Origin: Oscillospiraceae bacterium
GTDB taxonomy: Bacteria > Bacillota > Clostridia > Oscillospirales > Oscillospiraceae
DNA length: 11,015 nt
Reading direction: 5' to 3'
Assembly (NCBI GenBank): GCA_009786775.1
Contig: WQRL01000029.1
Span: 1 to 11,015 of the forward strand
Under the pieces are notes generated by a model. That model did no database searches. It was not told the origin of the DNA and saw nothing but the letters and a program-made list of their open reading frames with translations. Made by a program: the position numbers and the translations under genes. This document shows positions 6,527 through 11,015 of this stretch, piece after piece (the first letter of the stretch is position 1; each line of letters starts with the position of its first letter).

Positions 6527-7421
6527 CACTTCGCCCTTTCAAAGAACTCATCACCAGCTTCCCGTCTGTTGCTGTTACAGTTATTAACTCCCCGGCAGTT
6601 ATGCCTTCATCAAATATATACTCAGCCAGCGGATTTATAAACTCGCTCTCAACAATATTGCCTATTCCCCGCCCCCCATTCTCACGGGTCTGCGTTTTCA
6701 AAGATTTTTCCAGCAAGTATTTCATGCAACTATCATCTGAAGCGATTTCAATCTTACCCTTCCGCATAACCCCGTCTATTATATTTTTCAGCTGAGAGCT
6801 TAGTATCTCTTCTGTAGCCTGCTCGGTTATATAGTTAAAGACAATAATGTTTTTTCCAATGCGGTTTAGAACTTCCGGCTTAAATTTGGTTTTTAACGCC
6901 GCTTCGACTTTTTCTTCAATTTCCTCATATGTGCTGCCTGGCAGCACAATCATCTTCCTTTCGACAACGCGCCCGTGCATATCACAGACTTCCTCAGATA
7001 TGCCAGCGTTACTCGTAAAGAATATCAGAGTTTCCGAGAAATGAACTGTATTGCCCTGTCCGTCAGTCATTCTTCCATCTTCTAAGATTTGAAGAAATTT
7101 ATCCATTATTGACGGGTGAGCTTTCTCGATTTCATCAAAGAGCAACACTGAAAAAGGGTTAGTTTTCACTGCATTTGTAAGTTGCCCCCCTTGGTCATAT
7201 CCCACATATCCCGGCGGTGCTCCGAACAGCTTCTGGTCGGCGTGTTCGGCGGTATACTCACTCATATCGAACCGGATTAGAGCTTTTTCATCTCCAAACA
7301 GCAGCTCTGCAACGGTTTTCACTATTTCAGTTTTGCCGGTGCCCGTCGGCCCTGCTAAAAACATTATACCCCTTGGTTTGTTGCCGCTTGAGGAATGCTG
7401 CATTCCTGACAAGCCTGTCAC
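6519..7421 (-). CDS. C-terminal fragment of a Clp/Hsp100-like AAA+ protein (ATPase module D2)
   Basis: This open frame of up to 300 residues holds a complete Clp-type second ATPase module. Seen are Walker A GPTGTGKT (24-31), pore loop GYVGYDQGG (71-79), Walker B VLLFDE (92-97), sensor 1 TSN (136-138), arginine finger in LNRI (186-189) and sensor 2 GGRGI (249-253). The aromatic pore loop implies protein threading. I see no [LIVM]-G-[FL] ClpP-docking tripeptide, so it resembles a remodeller or disaggregase such as ClpB or ClpV rather than a protease subunit. The frame opens with a GTG at 7421 that has no ribosome binding site. It is not an independent gene but the downstream part of the gene broken at 7444-7495. 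Confidence 0.85.
   Translation of the reverse strand: MTGLSGMQHSSSGNKPRGIMFLAGPTGTGKTEIVKTVAELLFGDEKALIRFDMSEYTAEHADQKLFGAPPGYVGYDQGGQLTNAVKTNPFSVLLFDEIEKAHPSIMDKFLQILEDGRMTDGQGNTVHFSETLIFFTSNAGISEEVCDMHGRVVERKMIVLPGSTYEEIEEKVEAALKTKFKPEVLNRIGKNIIVFNYITEQATEEILSSQLKNIIDGVMRKGKIEIASDDSCMKYLLEKSLKTQTRENGGRGIGNIVESEFINPLAEYIFDEGITAGELITVTATDGKLVMSSLKGRSDV
7391..7407. repeat. 17-bp near-perfect palindrome in the AAA+ gene
   Basis: AGGAATGC and GCATTCCT are exact 8-bp complements around a single base. The palindrome lies 36 bp from the 26-bp duplication, in the linker just before Walker A, and encodes G-M-Q-H-S. It is too short-looped to be a terminator. It may matter only as a possible replication pause next to the duplication. 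Confidence 0.3.
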
Positions 7422-7443
7422 TGAGCGTTTTATTATTTTTGAA

Positions 7444-7495
7444 ATTTTCTCTATAGCCTGTTGCTGCCCATTTTCTCTATAGCCTGTTGCTGCCC
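7444..7495. repeat. Exact 26-bp tandem duplication that breaks the AAA+ frame
   Basis: Positions 7444-7469 and 7470-7495 are identical, with no interruption between the copies and no further similarity on either side. The length leaves a remainder of two after division by three, so one extra copy shifts the frame. Because one copy gives a textbook Clp linker, the single-copy form is the ancestral state. Confidence 0.97.
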
Positions 7496-8413
7496 CTTGA
7501 CCCGCCGCCTCATTACAGAGGCGGGATCTCCCTCAATCCGGCTCCGCATTGACTCCCACTTGTTTTCCTTAAATCCAAACTTATAAATTGATATGGTGTC
7601 GGAGATTTCTTCAATTGGTATAGAGCTTTTTATATACAGCCGCCGAAGCTCATCTATTTCCAGCAGTTTCACGCCCTCGGTCAGATCAATGAATTTGGTC
7701 TTTATTTTTCCAAGTGCGGGATCATCACCACTGAGGTCGCTAAAATAGCTATTTACAAAAGATTCCCTGACGGCTCTATCCGGGTTTGGAATGCAAACTG
7801 TACGCACGTTCGGATTATTCAAATAAAACCAAGCGGGGATATCGTTAAATTTGTCTACTACCATCACCAATGTCTTTATGTTGGAGCCCGCTCTAATCGC
7901 ATTTTTGGAAGCAAACAATAGGTTTAGAAACATCATAATTTCTGCCCCGCTCATATGCCCGGGGCTTGAAACCAGCCTGGAAGCAAAATTTATAACTACG
8001 GCAACCGGCTTTGAGGTGTCCACTGAGTCAGGCTTTGTGATTGCCGCTCTTATAATTTCTGATATCTGTGACGCACTATCGCTTGCAACGCTGCCGCTAA
8101 ATGCTTGCGTTTCATCTCTTTGACGGATGGCGGCCTCTTGATATCTTGTTACGAGATCCTTGACAAGCCCTTGGTTAAGTGGATCTGAAAATCCAAAAAG
8201 AGGGTCGCAAAAAAGCATGTCATAAACCTCATCACTGCCCACAGGGTTAAAAATCCTGTAAATTGTTTCATTGAGGTTTTCAAAGCTCACTTCCCCATCC
8301 TGCGGATTTTCCACAACATGAAGGTCATTTATGTTCCCCTCGATAATGAATGTGCTTTTTATCCCCCTAAAACTCGTGATTTCCCTTTGCCATTTAGAAA
8401 GTGCGCTCTGCAT
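7451..8413 (-). CDS. N-terminal fragment of a Clp/Hsp100-like AAA+ protein (degenerate module D1)
   Basis: The product is 320 residues and ends prematurely in the duplicated segment. The first roughly 280 residues look like an AAA+ module that has lost its nucleotide site. No Walker A is present. VAVVINFA (137-144) occupies the place of Walker B without the acidic pair. KTLVMVVDKFNDIP followed by TVCIPNPD-AVRESFVNSYF (180-224) resembles the sensor-1 and post-sensor region of AAA+ proteins. A stretch ISIYKFGFKENKWESM (274-289) leads into the linker. D1 identity is therefore partly inferred from context. Start choice: the frame extends to a TTG at 8443, but the ATG at 8413 has GGAGG 6 nt upstream and begins 1 nt after the stop codon of the radical SAM gene. 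The truncated product could still be made and might bind partners without motor activity. Confidence 0.75.
   Translation of the reverse strand: MQSALSKWQREITSFRGIKSTFIIEGNINDLHVVENPQDGEVSFENLNETIYRIFNPVGSDEVYDMLFCDPLFGFSDPLNQGLVKDLVTRYQEAAIRQRDETQAFSGSVASDSASQISEIIRAAITKPDSVDTSKPVAVVINFASRLVSSPGHMSGAEIMMFLNLLFASKNAIRAGSNIKTLVMVVDKFNDIPAWFYLNNPNVRTVCIPNPDRAVRESFVNSYFSDLSGDDPALGKIKTKFIDLTEGVKLLEIDELRRLYIKSSIPIEEISDTISIYKFGFKENKWESMRSRIEGDPASVMRRRVKGQQQAIEKMGSNRL
7505..7524. repeat. GC-rich hairpin 9 bp from the 26-bp duplication
   Basis: CCGCCTC (7505-7511) and GAGGCGG (7518-7524) are exact complements around a 6-nt loop. The hairpin lies inside the coding sequence next to the duplication and could have promoted polymerase pausing and slippage. 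No T-run follows on either strand, so it is not a terminator. Confidence 0.4.
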
Positions 8414-8414
8414 A

Positions 8415-8993
8415 CTAGCCCTCCAAATTGTTATGAATTCCAACCGAAATTAAATTATCTTCATAATAAAAATTTTGCACCTGTCTTCCGGTTTCTCTCA
8501 TGTACCGCTCATACTGCGGCCTCAAATCTTCATCAAAGAAGTGTATCTGCTGATTAGTCGAGCCCCTTAGGGAACTTAGTCCATCGTTGAGATGGTGGAT
8601 ATACCGCCCATCAATTACTACTGCTGCATTTTCTTTAAGTGCAGTCATTTTTTCCCTTGTCCACAAGCTATCTAACTCGCTCAGTGTGTAGCCAGTGTAT
8701 ACTAGGATATCCGGGCATTTATTATGGATACCCGATATAAATGCAAGCGTTTCACCGTCTTGCTCAAGCGGGTCGCCTCCCGTCAAGGTTATGCCGTCAA
8801 CAGGGTTTTTATCAATTATATTGCCGATAAACCCCAGCAGCTGTGAAACCGGTATGTCTTTATCCCGGCGCTCACCCCACAAGTCGGGGTTAATACAGTG
8901 CTCACACTTTTTAGTGCATCCCCTGACCCAAACCGCAATCCTTTTGCCGGGTCCGAGTGTGCTGACCGGATAAATAACACGCTCTACGTACAT
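8415..8993 (-). CDS. Small NrdG-like radical SAM / 4Fe-4S protein
   Basis: The product is 192 residues. The cysteine motif C26-x3-C30-x2-C33 (CTKKCEHC) should bind the 4Fe-4S cluster that cleaves S-adenosylmethionine. LGPGKRIAVWVRGC (13-26) and TGGDPLEQ (70-77) are typical of the anaerobic ribonucleotide reductase activase (NrdG) and related glycyl-radical activases. No glycyl-radical enzyme such as NrdD is in the window. The gene sits inside a signalling operon, so it may belong to the NrdG-like branch found in such clusters rather than activate ribonucleotide reductase; this is inference. The C-terminal part (about 140-192) lacks further cysteine clusters, so no second Fe-S cluster is expected. 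The ATG lies 4 nt after the FHA gene stop, with GGGAG 7 nt upstream. Its stop is 1 nt before the AAA+ start, suggesting coupled translation. Confidence 0.87.
   Translation of the reverse strand: MYVERVIYPVSTLGPGKRIAVWVRGCTKKCEHCINPDLWGERRDKDIPVSQLLGFIGNIIDKNPVDGITLTGGDPLEQDGETLAFISGIHNKCPDILVYTGYTLSELDSLWTREKMTALKENAAVVIDGRYIHHLNDGLSSLRGSTNQQIHFFDEDLRPQYERYMRETGRQVQNFYYEDNLISVGIHNNLEG
8420..8424 (-). promoter_or_regulatory. Ribosome binding site deciding the AAA+ start at 8413
   Basis: On the minus strand GGAGG lies in the last codons of the radical SAM gene, 6 nt before the ATG at 8413. It favours this start over the TTG at 8443, which would overlap the radical SAM gene by 29 nt. Confidence 0.75.
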
Positions 8994-8997
8994 GCCG

Positions 8998-9609
8998 CTA
9001 CTCCCTGACTTGCTTGGGCTTCACTTTTGAAATACGTTTTTTATCAACTAAATCTTCACAGCACCCGCACTGCTCAATTTTATAACTGGAACCGTCCACC
9101 TCGTACCTTCTCCCGGAAACGGGGCATTCGATGACCCAGGTCAGAATTTCCTGCTCCTCAGCAGAGGTTGCAGGCCCGGCCTCTTCACTTTGAGGGTACT
9201 CAACTTTAATATCAAACATAAGATGTGCAATCTTCAGCTTATTGCCGCTAAAAAATTTGACAGATGTTCTTTTGGGGAGTTTATCTCCATTTAGAAAAGT
9301 CCCGTTTGTTGAGCCATTGCCGTCACTTCCGATATCTTCAATATAACAGTCGCTTCCATCAACACTGACTCTGCAATGCGATTCGGAAACCCACTTATGA
9401 TTGAATAGTTCGGGAGCGATTCCACAACTCCGCCCTAATACCGCACCATTTCCCGGCAGTATTATTGGGGTTTTGTCTATTATACTAATTAGAGTGATGC
9501 ACGGCGCTCCTAAGGCAGCCACATCTGTGCGGAGCACTGCCCCGCACTCCTCACACTCATCTGCATTTCCGGGGTTATTCCAGTAGCAAACTGTGCATTC
9601 CTTTGACAT
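8998..9609 (-). CDS. FHA-domain protein with N-terminal zinc ribbon and C-terminal cysteine cluster
   Basis: The product is 203 residues. An N-terminal zinc ribbon has C5-x2-C8 and C19-x2-C22. An FHA domain follows (about 50-136) with GRS (59-61), S75-x2-H78 and STNGT (100-104), the residues that bind phosphothreonine. Residues 158-200 hold C162-P and C181-G-C183-C184, possibly a second metal site; the spacing is not a standard ribbon and this is uncertain. FHA domains read phosphothreonine peptides, so this protein is the likely reader of marks set by the operon's kinase and erased by its phosphatase. It has no membrane segment. The ATG has GAGGTG 6 nt upstream and lies 17 nt after the stop of the coiled-coil gene; its stop is 4 nt before the radical SAM start. 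Confidence 0.9.
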   Translation of the reverse strand: MSKECTVCYWNNPGNADECEECGAVLRTDVAALGAPCITLISIIDKTPIILPGNGAVLGRSCGIAPELFNHKWVSESHCRVSVDGSDCYIEDIGSDGNGSTNGTFLNGDKLPKRTSVKFFSGNKLKIAHLMFDIKVEYPQSEEAGPATSAEEQEILTWVIECPVSGRRYEVDGSSYKIEQCGCCEDLVDKKRISKVKPKQVRE

Positions 9610-9626
9610 TTAGCTCACCTCTGCAA

Positions 9627-11015
9627 TCAGTTAAACTTTGCCTCTTTGAGTTTTTTATCCTCAAAACGGTGCCGCTGATTTTCTTCGTTAATATTATATT
9701 TGGAAGCCTTACCTTTGACTTTAATCATCTTAGCTATGTCTTTGCTGGCTTCTTTTCTTTGTGTGCCATTGAAGATTACACCCCGCCGCTCAAGCTCCTT
9801 AAGTATTTTGGGATGGAGCGTACAAAACTCTACTTGGTCTTGATATATTGCAGACCTATCCGAGTCTGATATCTTCTCTGCCGTTTGGGCATCAAAGTTT
9901 TTGTTCGAGTTATCGGCATGGAGATTGTCTAACCCAACCGGCTCAAACATTATCCTATTTGAATCCGATATAAACATATGTACAGCTTTTGTGTCCGACT
10001 CAAATAGAAAACTCTCCCCTTTTGTAGATTCCGCAAACACTATGGACTGCGCAGTGTTATATCCAAATTGATTCATCACTTCATCAATCTGCTCTCTAAT
10101 ATATGTCCGCTTGATGTTAGCTTTTATCTTTTCATCAAGTTGCTGAATTTCCTCTTTGATATTCTTCGCCGAATCAAACTCTTGTTTTGTGCGCAGGGGC
10201 AGTTCGGATATTTTTTTATTCCCTGTATTTAACCCTCTCCACTGTGAGTGCAACGCACAGTAATGGACGTAAAGGTCATTAAAGTGACGGGCAGACTTTA
10301 GCGCAGTGCCTCTGAGCGTCCTATACTGGCTAACGGCTGCAATTTGTGCGGAAACTTTATCTCCGCTGGCTTGAAGCTGGCCAATTATATCTAGAAGCTG
10401 ACTCCGCAGCTGCTTGCCGGTGCCGCTTAGATTGGCAAGTGCAGTGCATTCTGCGAGTACTTCCTCAACGACAAAATCAGTACCGCCGTGATCATCGAAG
10501 GAAATCTCAACGTCAATATTTGTATCAAAAAGCACTGAAATATCGAAGCCAACATCACTAAACTTGATGCTTTGAACTTTTTCGATGGCTGAGATAGACC
10601 TAGAGAAATCTTTGCTATCAGCTAGGGCAGATTGGCCTTCGTTATAAACTTCCAGTCTTTTTTTCAGATTAGAAAGCCCGTCATTAAGCTGGGCTTCAAG
10701 CTGACCTAGCCGCTTCTTCATTTTTTCAGACAATGCGGTTATCTCATCCGCTTCGGCAGGCAGTTTGACCGCAGTTAAAGCAGAAATTTCACTTTCCAGC
10801 ACCGCCCCTAGCTCCTGAAATGACTTGCATGCAAACTTGAGCTCTGCAACATGGTTAAATGCACCGCTTTCATTTAATACAGACTTTACAACTGTCATGC
10901 GCAGCGCCTCACATTGACTTACTGCGCCATTATACTTCCCAGCCGCTTCTTCTATTTGACGCAGCCGCTCAAGCCGTATGCGCTCTAATTCAGCCAATCT
11001 CATTTGCTTCAGTTC
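9627..11015 (-). CDS. Coiled-coil protein of unknown family, 5' end outside the window
   Basis: The frame stays open to the right edge. The first ATG in view (11003) has no ribosome binding site and is preceded in frame by E-L-K-Q, so the true start is probably outside. Counting from that ATG, 458 residues are visible. Charged helices with coiled-coil character cover about 1-30, 85-125 and 275-310. A strand-rich region (about 318-358) carries FLFESD and IMFEPVGLD. A motif FC-x2-HP (393-398) with C394 and H397 follows, and the tail (415-458) is lysine-rich. I do not recognise the family. As the first visible gene of the operon it could be a scaffold or substrate of the AAA+ motor; this is inference. 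Alternatives include a DNA- or cytoskeleton-associated protein. Confidence 0.8.
   Translation of the reverse strand, partial: ELKQMRLAELERIRLERLRQIEEAAGKYNGAVSQCEALRMTVVKSVLNESGAFNHVAELKFACKSFQELGAVLESEISALTAVKLPAEADEITALSEKMKKRLGQLEAQLNDGLSNLKKRLEVYNEGQSALADSKDFSRSISAIEKVQSIKFSDVGFDISVLFDTNIDVEISFDDHGGTDFVVEEVLAECTALANLSGTGKQLRSQLLDIIGQLQASGDKVSAQIAAVSQYRTLRGTALKSARHFNDLYVHYCALHSQWRGLNTGNKKISELPLRTKQEFDSAKNIKEEIQQLDEKIKANIKRTYIREQIDEVMNQFGYNTAQSIVFAESTKGESFLFESDTKAVHMFISDSNRIMFEPVGLDNLHADNSNKNFDAQTAEKISDSDRSAIYQDQVEFCTLHPKILKELERRGVIFNGTQRKEASKDIAKMIKVKGKASKYNINEENQRHRFEDKKLKEAKFN

Larger units (their letters stand above)
6519..8413 (-). pseudogene. Clp/Hsp100-like AAA+ gene split by a 26-bp duplication
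   Basis: The frames 7451-8413 and 6519-7421 are two halves of one gene. The upstream half ends with RRRVKGQQQAIEK, the start of the conserved Clp inter-module linker (VxGQxxAI). The expected continuation KIIKRSVTGLSG and then the Walker A region is found in another frame downstream. Deleting one copy of the 26-bp tandem repeat fuses them as GQQQAIEKISKIIKR and gives one 622-residue protein with two AAA+ modules. With two copies, translation stops at a TAG (7451-7453) in the repeat. A -1 ribosomal shift would also rejoin the frames, but I see no X-XXY-YYZ slippery heptamer there. The rest of both halves looks undamaged, so the event is recent, reversible or an assembly error. Confidence 0.8.

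Noticed and set aside
6519..7421. The D2 fragment as an independent single-module AAA+ gene starting at GTG 7421.
   Set aside because: There is no ribosome site before the GTG or the next ATG, and the missing Clp linker is found intact just upstream in the other frame.
7451..7495. Programmed -1 ribosomal frameshift as the way to join the two AAA+ frames.
   Set aside because: A -1 shift would join them, but no canonical slippery heptamer is present before the TAG, and an exact duplication explains the break fully.
8413..8443. TTG at 8443 as the AAA+ start, giving ten more residues.
   Set aside because: It would overlap the radical SAM gene by 29 nt and has no well-placed ribosome site; ATG 8413 has GGAGG 6 nt upstream.
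2538..11015. A type VI secretion cluster, because of the kinase, PP2C, FHA and Clp-like genes.
   Set aside because: No sheath, tube, spike, baseplate or membrane-complex gene is visible, and the other features point to a Gram-positive host.

Overview
The window looks like a chromosomal segment from a Gram-positive, Clostridia-like (Firmicutes) bacterium. The reasons are strong GGAGG-type ribosome binding sites before most genes, consensus sigma-A type -35/-10 boxes, compact U-tailed hairpin terminators, a moderate GC content by eye, ATA and AGA codon use, and a classical Sec signal peptide with no sign of an outer membrane. The genus cannot be told from the sequence.

Left part (1-2522). Positions 1-239 hold no gene; they contain a strong plus-strand hairpin terminator (62-103) and a minus-strand terminator (181-214). 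The latter ends a gene for a small secreted protein (240-986, minus). A 220-bp divergent intergenic region carries a near-consensus minus-strand promoter for that gene and a plus-strand promoter for rmuC (1215-2522), a membrane-anchored coiled-coil protein of the RmuC nuclease-fold family.

Right part (2538-11015). A tightly packed minus-strand operon, transcribed right to left, runs to and past the right edge. In transcription order it encodes: a coiled-coil protein (5' end outside the window); an FHA protein with a cysteine cluster at each end; a small NrdG-like radical SAM / 4Fe-4S protein; a two-module Clp/Hsp100-like AAA+ protein; a PP2C Ser/Thr phosphatase; a 719-residue Ser/Thr kinase-like protein; and a five-helix membrane protein with a cytoplasmic coiled coil. 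Gaps are 1-17 nt, or the genes overlap by 8-14 nt, so translation is probably coupled. The operon promoter is not in view. No gene-free stretch exceeds 300 bases, and I saw no RNA genes, insertion sequences or CRISPR array.

How the genes may work together (inference): kinase, phosphatase and FHA reader form a phospho-threonine switch; the AAA+ protein, with an aromatic pore loop and no visible ClpP-docking tripeptide, would be a remodelling motor under that switch; the membrane protein could anchor it. Kinase-phosphatase-FHA-Clp sets are known from type VI secretion regulation (PpkA/PppA/Fha/ClpV), and kinase-phosphatase pairs from TerY-P triads. No secretion structural gene and no vWA/TerD gene is visible here, and the radical SAM partner fits neither simply.

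The most striking feature is that the AAA+ gene is broken by an exact 26-bp tandem duplication (7444-7495). Removing one copy restores a single 622-residue frame and a typical Clp linker. This could be an inactivating mutation, a reversible on/off switch, or an assembly artefact. The kinase also carries arginine instead of the usual beta-3 lysine.
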